From: an uncultured Lachnospiraceae bacterium
Lineage (GTDB): Bacteria; Bacillota; Clostridia; Lachnospirales; Lachnospiraceae
Direction of reading: 5' to 3'
DNA length: 20,946 nucleotides
Assembly (NCBI GenBank): GCA_947177465.1
Contig: CAMWUP010000007.1
Location: 1 to 20,946, forward strand
The notes under the pieces were generated by a model that ran no database searches, had not been told where the DNA came from, and saw nothing but the letters and a program-made list of their open reading frames with translations. This document shows positions 14,317 through 20,946 of the stretch, piece after piece (position 1 is the stretch's first letter; each line of letters opens with the position of its first letter). Both the position numbers and the translations under genes were made by a program.

Positions 14317-15858
14317 TCAATCCGTACTTTCTTCGTCCGTCAGCACCAGCTTTTGCTCCACGACCACCTTTTCCTCATAACAGGAAAACAATTCTTCTGT
14401 CTTTTCCTTTCTCATTCTCGGGGTTATCAGGCTGACAAGAGGAACCACCACCAGTCCGGCTATCATCGCCACCGCACCCGCATTAATGGGAGATGCAATG
14501 AATTTAAAAAACATATTCAGCACCGTGATACCGACGCCGCAGGCAAAGCTCGCCCAAACAGCCGCTTTTGTCACGCCCTTCCAATACAATCCATAGAGGA
14601 ACGGCGCCAGAAATGCCCCTGCAAGCGCGCCCCACGAGATGCCCATAAGCTGGGCGATAAAGGTAGGCGGGTCCAGTGCAATCACAACGGAAACCGCCAC
14701 AAAAACCACCAGCAGGATTCTCATGCACAAAAGCTGCTTTTTCTCGTCCATTTTTTTCACAATATTGCCCCGTATCAAATCCAGCGTCAGCGTGGAACTG
14801 GAGGTCAGCACCAGCGAAGAGAGTGTTGACATGGAGGCGGACAGCACCAGCACAATCACAACGCCGATTAGGATATCCGGCAGAGTATTCAGCATAGCAG
14901 GTATTATCGCATCGTAGATAACGCCGCCCTGCCCGTTGCGGATTGCCTCGGTGTCAAAAAGCCGCCCAAAGCCGCCTAAAAAATAACAGCCGCCGGAAAT
15001 CACAACTGCAAACACTGTGGAAATAATCGTGCCTGTCTTGACCGCCTTTTCATCGCGGATGGCATAGAATTTGTGCACCATCTGCGGCAGTCCCCATGTC
15101 CCTAAGGAAGTCAGAATCACAACGCCCAGAAGGTTTAATGGGTCGGGACCAAAAAAAGAAGCAAACGCGCCCTGCTGCCCCTGCGTCACGGCAACGTCGC
15201 TGGGAATCTCAGACAGCTTAAACACGGCCTCCATAAAGCCGCCCTGTCCGCCAAGCACCGCCGCGATAACGGCCACAATGCCGAAGAGCATCACAATGCC
15301 CTGTATAAAATCGTTGATTGCCGTCGCCATATAACCGCCCAAAATGACGTAAGCGCAGGTCAGCGCCGCCATGACGGCGACACACACAGCGTATGGAACC
15401 GAAAACGCCATCTCAAACAGACGGGACAATCCGTTATAGACAGAAGCCGTATAGGGAATCAGAAAAATAAAAGAAATGGCAGAAGCCGCTATCCGCAGCG
15501 CATTGCTGTCATAGCGCTTTCCAAAATAATCCGGCATCGTCGCCGCCTTCATGTGCTTGCTCATAATACGTGTTCTTCTCCCTAACACCACCCACGCAAG
15601 CAGCGAACCGATAATCGCATTGCCAATGCCTATCCATGTGGCGGACAGTCCGTACTTGTAGCCAAACTGTCCTGCATAGCCTACAAATACCACCGCGCTG
15701 AAATAGGAAGTGCCGTAGGCAAAAGCAGTCAGCCACGGTCCCACGCTTCTGCCACCCAGCACAAAATCATCCACGTTCGTCGCGTGTTTTCTGGAATAAA
15801 GCCCTACCGCCACCATCACGCCGAAAAACGCAAGTAACATTATTAATTTCACTATCAT
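14317..15858 (-). CDS. Sodium:solute symporter (SSS family)
   Basis: Na+-driven uptake transporter with about 13 membrane segments over 513 residues. Family signatures are YGTSYFSAVVFVGYAGQFG in the first helices (48-66), GGYMATAINDFIQG (174-187, the Na+:solute symporter signature region) and LSASMSTLSSLVLTSSSTLT (339-358) with the Ser-rich Na+-site helix. The ATG at 15858 is chosen because AGAGG lies about six bases ahead, giving a hydrophobic start directly; an upstream start would add 14 residues. The substrate is not readable from sequence. The position after the ligase and ACT genes, 50 bases from the latter, suggests an aromatic amino acid or aryl acid, but this is inference. Confidence 0.9.
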   Translation of the reverse strand: MIVKLIMLLAFFGVMVAVGLYSRKHATNVDDFVLGGRSVGPWLTAFAYGTSYFSAVVFVGYAGQFGYKYGLSATWIGIGNAIIGSLLAWVVLGRRTRIMSKHMKAATMPDYFGKRYDSNALRIAASAISFIFLIPYTASVYNGLSRLFEMAFSVPYAVCVAVMAALTCAYVILGGYMATAINDFIQGIVMLFGIVAVIAAVLGGQGGFMEAVFKLSEIPSDVAVTQGQQGAFASFFGPDPLNLLGVVILTSLGTWGLPQMVHKFYAIRDEKAVKTGTIISTVFAVVISGGCYFLGGFGRLFDTEAIRNGQGGVIYDAIIPAMLNTLPDILIGVVIVLVLSASMSTLSSLVLTSSSTLTLDLIRGNIVKKMDEKKQLLCMRILLVVFVAVSVVIALDPPTFIAQLMGISWGALAGAFLAPFLYGLYWKGVTKAAVWASFACGVGITVLNMFFKFIASPINAGAVAMIAGLVVVPLVSLITPRMRKEKTEELFSCYEEKVVVEQKLVLTDEESTD

Positions 15859-15908
15859 CCCGTACCTCTTTCCATAGCCGTAAAACGGCGCCACAATCAA
15901 ATTCTTTT

Positions 15909-16334
15909 TCAGGCTTGTATTTCTTCTGCCTTCACCAGCTCCACATCCGTCTCCTGAAGCAGCGCCGCCGCCTTCTCCAAATCGGAGGTCTTAATCACGA
16001 TGGACGCGTCGTCCGTGCCGGTGGACAGCGCATACATATACTCGATGTTGATGTGGGATTTGCAAATCACCTCCAAAAGCTCCTGAAGCTGTCCTACTCT
16101 GTGCCGGAGCCGGATGCCCAGCACATCCGTCAGCATGGCGGAAAAACCATTTTCCAGAAGCGCCGCCTTTCCTTCCTCCGGCTTCGTTACCAAAAGCCGC
16201 AAGAGGCCGTAATCGCTTGTGTCCGCAAGGCTTAGTGACACAATGTTCACGTCGCTCTTTTTTAAAACGTCCAGCACTTCCTCCAGCCTGCCTTCCCTGT
16301 TTTCAATAAAAACCGATAACTGTTTGATATACAT
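15909..16334 (-). CDS. Tandem ACT-domain protein
   Basis: Stand-alone regulatory protein of two ACT domains (about residues 4-70 and 71-141), each of the small-ligand-binding type used to sense amino acids. The first opens with IKQLSVFIENREGRLEEVLD, the second with RHRVGQLQELLEVICKSHIN. There is no enzyme or DNA-binding domain. The ATG at 16334 is chosen because AAGGAGG lies eight bases upstream, giving 141 residues; an upstream in-frame start would add 12. It begins 13 bases after paaK and precedes the symporter gene, an arrangement common beside phenylacetate-CoA ligase and indolepyruvate oxidoreductase genes. It may sense an aromatic amino acid or aryl acid; the ligand is unknown. Confidence 0.9.
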   Translation of the reverse strand: MYIKQLSVFIENREGRLEEVLDVLKKSDVNIVSLSLADTSDYGLLRLLVTKPEEGKAALLENGFSAMLTDVLGIRLRHRVGQLQELLEVICKSHINIEYMYALSTGTDDASIVIKTSDLEKAAALLQETDVELVKAEEIQA

Positions 16335-16347
16335 ACCCTTTTCCTCC

Positions 16348-17646
16348 TTACACCAGTTTGCGCTTATCAATCACATGGACCGCCTTGCCCATGCTTCGCT
16401 CGATACTCTTTGGCTCCACCAGCTTCACCTTCACGGCAAGCCCGATAGCGTGCTGGATTACCGTCGCTATCTTTTTCGTGAGCTTCTCCAGCTCCTTGAT
16501 TTCATCGGAGAAAAATCTCTCCTCCACCTCTACCTGTACCTCCAGCGTGTCAAGATTGTTTACCCTGTCCACCACCATCATGTAATGCGGCGTAGTCTCG
16601 CCCATCTCTAAAAGCGCCGCCTCTATCTGGGACGGGAATACATTGACGCCGCGGATAATCAGCATATCGTCGGAGCGTCCCTTAAAGCGGCTGATTCTGG
16701 CTAATGTCCTGCCGCACTCACAGGCTGCATAATCTATGCTGGTCAAATCCCTTGTGCGGTAACGAAGCAGGGGAAGCCCTTCTTTGGTAATTGTGGTAAA
16801 CACCAGCTCGCCTGTCTCGCCGGCCTGCATAGGCTTAAGCGTATCGGGGTCTATGATTTCCGGCAGGAAATGGTCCTCGTAGACATGTAATCCCTTGTGG
16901 AAGCGGCAGTCGCAGGCAACGCCCGGTCCCATCACCTCGCTCAGCCCGTAGATATCGTGGGCATTGATGTGCAGCTTATTTTCAATCTGCTTTCTCATGT
17001 TTTCCGTCCACGGCTCCGCGCCGCAGACAGCCGCCTTCAGCTTGATATGGGGGATATCCCCCTCCTCCTCCAAGGTTTCCGCAATATGTAACAGATACGA
17101 GGGCGTACAGGCAATGGCTGTGACGCCGAAATCCTTCATCATGGTGGTCAGCTTTTTCGTGTTGCCCGTGGACATGGGAACCACCATTGCGCCCAGCTTT
17201 TCCGCACCGCCGTGTGCGCCAAGCCCTCCGGTAAAAAGCCCGTAGCCATATGCCACCTGAATAATATCCTCCCTTGTTATGCCCGCCATACTGAGCGCCC
17301 TCGCCACGCACTCACTCCAGATATCCAAATCTCTTCTGGTATATCCAACCACCGTCGCCTTGCCGGTTGTGCCGCTGGAAGCGTGCACACGCACAATCTC
17401 CGACTGCGGAACTGCAAACAGCCCGAAGGGATAATTGTCGCGCAAATCATTTTTGGTGGTAAAAGGAAGCTTCGGCAAATCCTCTATCCCCCTGATATCA
17501 CCCGGCTCGATTCCGAGCTGCTGCATCTTTTTCCGGTAAAAAGGAACATTGTGATACACCCTGTCCACCGTCTTGACCAGTCTCGCACTCTGCAGCACCG
17601 TCATCTCGTCACGGCTCATGCACTCCTTCGTCTCATTCCATATCAT
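16348..17646 (-). CDS. paaK: Phenylacetate-CoA ligase (copy 1)
   Basis: AMP-forming acid-CoA ligase that makes or splits aryl-acetyl-CoA. The 432-residue chain has the adenylate-binding loop SSGTTGK (90-96), the YGYGLFTGGLG region (133-143), the A5-type motif YGLSEVMGPGV (233-243), the LPLLRYRTRDL block (291-301) and GRSDDMLIIRGVNVFPSQIE, with a late GKAVHV containing the expected catalytic Lys421. Cysteines CDC (245-247) and CEC (309-311) resemble a metal site seen in this family. The ATG at 17646 is chosen because AAGGAG lies seven bases upstream. It overlaps the iorB stop by 14 bases, so expression is tightly coupled. Exact acid preference (phenylacetate, indoleacetate) is unknown. Confidence 0.93.
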   Translation of the reverse strand: MIWNETKECMSRDEMTVLQSARLVKTVDRVYHNVPFYRKKMQQLGIEPGDIRGIEDLPKLPFTTKNDLRDNYPFGLFAVPQSEIVRVHASSGTTGKATVVGYTRRDLDIWSECVARALSMAGITREDIIQVAYGYGLFTGGLGAHGGAEKLGAMVVPMSTGNTKKLTTMMKDFGVTAIACTPSYLLHIAETLEEEGDIPHIKLKAAVCGAEPWTENMRKQIENKLHINAHDIYGLSEVMGPGVACDCRFHKGLHVYEDHFLPEIIDPDTLKPMQAGETGELVFTTITKEGLPLLRYRTRDLTSIDYAACECGRTLARISRFKGRSDDMLIIRGVNVFPSQIEAALLEMGETTPHYMMVVDRVNNLDTLEVQVEVEERFFSDEIKELEKLTKKIATVIQHAIGLAVKVKLVEPKSIERSMGKAVHVIDKRKLV

Positions 17647-18223
17647 ACCCATTCTCCTTCTCATACCCGATTAAAAATGCCTTCTGGTTAATGTCCACTG
17701 TTTTAGGCGGCACCGTTTCCGCAATCACCTCAAGCCACAGCCCTTTGTCAAAATCCATATGCCGCGCTGCCAAGCCCAGTACAATTACATTAAACGCCTT
17801 TACATTGCCCAGTTTTTCCGCTTCTTCCATGGCGTTTACCGCATACACCCTGTGCTTCTCTGACAGTTTTTCTATGATATTTTCCGGATAAGCCGCCGCT
17901 CCGGTCACCACCGTAATCGGCTCAATGCGCCAGTCATTTACCACAATAACGCCATCTTTTTTTAGGAAATGTGCGTACCGCAGCGCCTCCAGCCTTTCAA
18001 ATGCAATCAGCACATCCGCGCAGCCCTCTTCCACGATGGGCTCCGCCACTTCGCTCCCGTATCTGACAAAGGTAACCACGCTGCCGCCGCGCTGCGCCAT
18101 ACCGTGTACCTCGGATAACTTTACGTCATAGCCGGCGCGCACCGTAATACCGCCCAGAATACGGCTGGTAAGCAGTGTGCCCTGTCCGCCCACGCCGACA
18201 ATCATAATATTTTTCGTCTCCAC
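17633..18223 (-). CDS. iorB: Indolepyruvate ferredoxin oxidoreductase, beta subunit
   Basis: Smaller subunit of the two-protein enzyme that oxidatively decarboxylates arylpyruvates, reducing ferredoxin and forming aryl-acetyl-CoA. The 196 residues show the pyruvate-oxidoreductase gamma fold: IMIVGVGGQGTLL near the start, EVHGMAQRGGSV, and a late FNVIVLGLAARH block. The GTG at 18223 is chosen because AGGAGG stands eight bases ahead and it gives the usual family start (ETKNIMIVG); an upstream GTG at 18244 would add seven residues inside the iorA overlap. It follows iorA after 17 bases and overlaps paaK copy 1. Confidence 0.94.
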   Translation of the reverse strand: METKNIMIVGVGGQGTLLTSRILGGITVRAGYDVKLSEVHGMAQRGGSVVTFVRYGSEVAEPIVEEGCADVLIAFERLEALRYAHFLKKDGVIVVNDWRIEPITVVTGAAAYPENIIEKLSEKHRVYAVNAMEEAEKLGNVKAFNVIVLGLAARHMDFDKGLWLEVIAETVPPKTVDINQKAFLIGYEKENGYDME

Positions 18224-18240
18224 AATTCCTGCCTCCTGCT

Positions 18241-19980
18241 TCACTTTTTCTCACACGCGATTGCATCAAATGCGCAAAGCTTCTGACACAATCCGCAGCC
18301 GTTACACATAGTTGTATCTATGGCGATGGCGCCGTCCGCCTTTTTCGTCAGCGCCGGACAGCCCGGGCGCAGGCATGCGCCGCACTTTTTACATTTTTCC
18401 GGCACAGGTCTGCACACATTCGGAAATACATTGCCCTTTAACAATACGCAGGGCGCCTTGGTGATGATGACGGAAACAGCGTCACGCTTTGTCTCCTCCT
18501 TTATCGCCCGCTCCAGCTCTTTTAAATCGAACGCGTCTATCTCCTGCACATGCGCAATCCCCATCGCCTTGCACAGATGGTAAATGTTGATGGCAGGAAC
18601 CACCTCGCCCATCAGCGTTTTGCCCGTCGCCGCGTGGTCCTGATGTCCGGTCATGCCTGTTGTGGAATTGTCCAGAATCAGCACCGTGCCGGTTCCCTGA
18701 TTGTAGACCATATTCATCAGGGAGTTGACTCCCGTATGCATAAAAGTGGAGTCCCCTATCACAGCAACCCAGTTTTTGATATAGTCCTTTCCCTTTGCCT
18801 TCTCCATGCCATGCAGGGTGGAAATGCTGGCTCCCATGCAGACGGTAGTGTCAATGACATGCAGGGGCGCTACCGCTCCTAAGGTATAACAACCGATATC
18901 TCCCGCCGCATGAATTTTCAGCTTATTTAACACGGAAAATACGCTTCTGTGGGGACATCCGGGACACAAAATGGGCGGTCTTGCCGGCGTCTTTTCCGCC
19001 TCCGCCAAATGCATATCCTCTCCCATGACAACCCTGCGCAGCAGATTGGCGCTGTACTCACCCTGTACGGTAAAGACTTCCTTGCCGATGACGTCGATTC
19101 CCCATGCGCGCACCTGCTCCTCAATCACAGGCTCCAATTCTTCAAATATGTAAAGCTTCTCCACCTTGGCTGCAAACTCTTCGATTAGCTTTTTCGGCAG
19201 CGGATGTACCATACCCAGCTTTAACACGGAAGCCCCCGGACATGCTTCCCGCACATACTGGTAAGGGATGCCGCTTGTGATAAAGCCGATGGAAGTATCC
19301 CTGTACTCCGCCCTGTTGATGGCAAAAGATGCGCCATCCTCAGAAAGCTTTTTCATGCGCTGTTCCACATATACATGCCGCCCCTTTGCATTGCCGGGCA
19401 TCATCACATATTTTGCCGGATTGCGCTCATAAGTCTTATCCGCAGGCTCCACCCTGTCCAAAAGCTCCACAACGCCCTGTGAGTGGGAAAGCCTTGTGGT
19501 CGTCCTGACAATCACCGGCGTATCGTATTTTTCGCTGACTTCAAAGGCAAATTTGACAAATTCCTTCGCCTCCGCACTGTCGGAGGGCTCTATCACCGGC
19601 ACAAGCGCCGCCCTCGCAACACACCTCGTATCCTGCTCGTTCTGCGAGCTGTACAGGCCCGGGTCGTCCGCCGCCACCAGCACCAGGCCACCGCTTACTC
19701 CGGCATAGGAAATGGTGTAGAGCGGATCGCTCGCCACATTCACGCCTACATGCTTCATGGAGGCAAGCGCCCTCACGCCGCTTATGGAAGCGCCGATTGC
19801 CACCTCCATCGCCACCTTCTCATTGGGCGACCATTCTGCATAGATTTCGGGATATTTTACTATGTTTTCACTGATTTCCGTACTCGGGGTTCCGGGGTAC
19901 GCCGCTGAAACCTTTACGCCTGCTTCATAGGCTCCTCTCGCAATCGCTTCGTTCCCCAACATGATTTTTCTCTCTGCCAC
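18241..19980 (-). CDS. iorA: Indolepyruvate ferredoxin oxidoreductase, alpha subunit
   Basis: Large subunit of the arylpyruvate:ferredoxin oxidoreductase, holding thiamine diphosphate and iron-sulfur clusters. In 579 residues: the pyrimidine-binding half with SAAYPGTPSTEI (25-36), CPGCPHRSVFSVL (339-351), and the TPP-phosphate motif VIGDSTFMHTG...N (408-419 region). The C-terminus has two [4Fe-4S] motifs, Cys530/533/536/541 and Cys559/562/565/569, so both clusters look complete. The start is GTG (19980) with AAAGGA about nine bases upstream, two bases after the stop of the preceding ligase. It feeds aryl-acetyl-CoA to the flanking ligases; the reverse (reductive carboxylation) is also chemically possible in anaerobes. 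Confidence 0.96.
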   Translation of the reverse strand: MAERKIMLGNEAIARGAYEAGVKVSAAYPGTPSTEISENIVKYPEIYAEWSPNEKVAMEVAIGASISGVRALASMKHVGVNVASDPLYTISYAGVSGGLVLVAADDPGLYSSQNEQDTRCVARAALVPVIEPSDSAEAKEFVKFAFEVSEKYDTPVIVRTTTRLSHSQGVVELLDRVEPADKTYERNPAKYVMMPGNAKGRHVYVEQRMKKLSEDGASFAINRAEYRDTSIGFITSGIPYQYVREACPGASVLKLGMVHPLPKKLIEEFAAKVEKLYIFEELEPVIEEQVRAWGIDVIGKEVFTVQGEYSANLLRRVVMGEDMHLAEAEKTPARPPILCPGCPHRSVFSVLNKLKIHAAGDIGCYTLGAVAPLHVIDTTVCMGASISTLHGMEKAKGKDYIKNWVAVIGDSTFMHTGVNSLMNMVYNQGTGTVLILDNSTTGMTGHQDHAATGKTLMGEVVPAINIYHLCKAMGIAHVQEIDAFDLKELERAIKEETKRDAVSVIITKAPCVLLKGNVFPNVCRPVPEKCKKCGACLRPGCPALTKKADGAIAIDTTMCNGCGLCQKLCAFDAIACEKK

Positions 19981-19982
19981 GG

Positions 19983-20946
19983 CTATATTTCCTTTCTCAA
20001 ATCCTGTACTCTTTTTGCTTTTCCTTCAAAGCGCTGCAGGGTATTGGGGGATTCTAGACTGATTTTAGCATCCAGTCCCAGCACAATACGCAGCCTGCTT
20101 TTGATTTTCTTTTCGATTGCCTCCAGCTCCTTAAAGGTATCCGTTGCCTTTAGAAGCTCTACCCTGATTTCCATTCTGTCCGTATGGTTTTCACGGGTCA
20201 GTATAATCTCATAGTGGGGACCGATTTCTTCTATGCCGAGAATGACCTCCTCTATCTGGCTGGGGAATACATTCACGCCCCTGATTTTCAGCATATCGTC
20301 CGTCCTGCCATCCAAATTTTCCATGCGGCAGGTGGTGCGTCCGCATTTGCAGGGCTCATAAATCAGCCTTGTCACGTCCTTCGTCCTGTAGCGGATGAGC
20401 GGAAGTCCTTCTTTATAGATACAGGTAATCACCAGCTCGCCCTTCTCGCCCGCCGGCAGTACCTCGCCTGTCTTCGAATCTATAATCTCCGGAATAAAAT
20501 AGTCCTCGTTGATATGCATGCCGTTCAAATACTGACATTCTCCCGATACCCCTGGACCCATCAGCTCACTCATGCCGTAATTGGAGGTCACCAGCATATC
20601 CTCTCCCCATAGCTTGTGCATCTCCGTGCGCATGGCATCCGTTAAAAGCTCGCTTCCCACAAGACCGATTTTCACCTGCAAATCCTTTGCCGGGTCAATT
20701 CCCATGGAGAGTGCAACCTCTGCCAGCCGCAGCGCGTAGGAAGGCGTTGCCACCAGCAGCGTGGTGCCGAAATCCTTCATATACATAATCTGTTTCTCGG
20801 AGTTACCCGTGGAGGAAGGCACCATGGCGGCGCCAATATTTTCCAGTCCATAGTGCAGTCCCAGCGCGCCGGTAAACATGCCGTAACCAAAGCATATCTG
20901 CGCCCCGTCCTTCTTTGTGGCGCCTCCCATCGCCGCGATGCGGGAC
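19983..20946 (-). CDS. paaK: Phenylacetate-CoA ligase (copy 2), N-terminus cut by window edge
   Basis: Second AMP-forming aryl-acid ligase, truncated on its 5' side, so the SSGTTGK loop and roughly the first 115 residues lie outside. In-frame coding continues to the edge, so the ATG at 20930 is internal. Visible motifs are FGYGMFTGALG, YGMSELMGPGV, LPLIRYRTKDV, GRTDDMLKIRGVNVFPSQIE and the late FEGKAKRV with the expected catalytic Lys. Its Cys pattern is CKCGRTTC. It differs from copy 1 in active-site neighbours (ALGLHYGLENIG against GLGAHGGAEKLG), so substrate preference may differ. It lies two bases before iorA and is translationally coupled to it. Confidence 0.93.
   Translation of the reverse strand, partial: SRIAAMGGATKKDGAQICFGYGMFTGALGLHYGLENIGAAMVPSSTGNSEKQIMYMKDFGTTLLVATPSYALRLAEVALSMGIDPAKDLQVKIGLVGSELLTDAMRTEMHKLWGEDMLVTSNYGMSELMGPGVSGECQYLNGMHINEDYFIPEIIDSKTGEVLPAGEKGELVITCIYKEGLPLIRYRTKDVTRLIYEPCKCGRTTCRMENLDGRTDDMLKIRGVNVFPSQIEEVILGIEEIGPHYEIILTRENHTDRMEIRVELLKATDTFKELEAIEKKIKSRLRIVLGLDAKISLESPNTLQRFEGKAKRVQDLRKEI

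Noticed and set aside
1..20946. tRNA, rRNA, transposase, integrase or phage genes
   Set aside because: None recognised on either strand; coding density is high and all genes are in the same direction.

Overview
All supported genes lie on the minus strand, so the window reads from its right edge to its left. The gene set and order (rimP-nusA-ylxR-ylxQ-infB-rbfA-nrnA-truB), strong GGAGG-type ribosome binding sites, a class B sortase with a secreted Gly/Ser-rich surface protein, and an anaerobic indolepyruvate:ferredoxin oxidoreductase point to an anaerobic low-to-mid-GC Firmicute. A gut-type Clostridia/Lachnospiraceae member is the best guess; this is inference from gene content, not a database match.

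Right block (20946 down to about 12996): an arylpyruvate oxidation cluster. It runs from a phenylacetate-CoA ligase cut by the window edge, through the two indolepyruvate oxidoreductase subunits (iorA, iorB), a second phenylacetate-CoA ligase and a tandem ACT-domain protein, to a sodium:solute symporter. The genes overlap or sit a few bases apart from the first ligase to the ACT gene, and 50 bases separate that gene from the symporter. Together they could turn 2-oxo acids of aromatic amino acids into aryl-acetyl-CoA and then, through the ligases, into ATP plus the free acid, or run the other way to recover aryl acids. Two small membrane proteins that are clear paralogues follow; their function is unknown.

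Middle block (12888 down to 4983): the classical transcription/translation operon. A good sigma-A-like promoter, an imperfect leader terminator, then rimP, nusA, ylxR, ylxQ, infB, rbfA, nrnA and truB. Several pairs overlap. IF2 has a very long N-terminal extension with Asn/Gly/Gln/Arg repeats, and NusA ends in an acidic tail.

Left block (4946 down to 1): a second good promoter whose transcript would begin with a 10-bp stem-loop, then a SEC-C zinc-motif protein, a C_GCAxxG_C_C family protein, a calcium/sodium antiporter, a class B sortase, and a secreted surface protein that leaves the window before its C-terminus. The surface protein has two copies of a module (InlB-like beta repeat plus a Cys-x-Cys ... 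Cys-x(2-4)-Cys element) and then a Gly/Ser/Asp/Glu stalk. The adjacent sortase is its likely anchoring enzyme.

No rRNA, tRNA, insertion sequence, phage gene or CRISPR array was seen, and no gene-free stretch exceeds 300 bases. There is no convincing novel defence or mobile system. The most interesting items are the sortase/surface-protein pair, the two-ligase oxidoreductase operon, the paralogous membrane proteins and the two structured 5' leaders.
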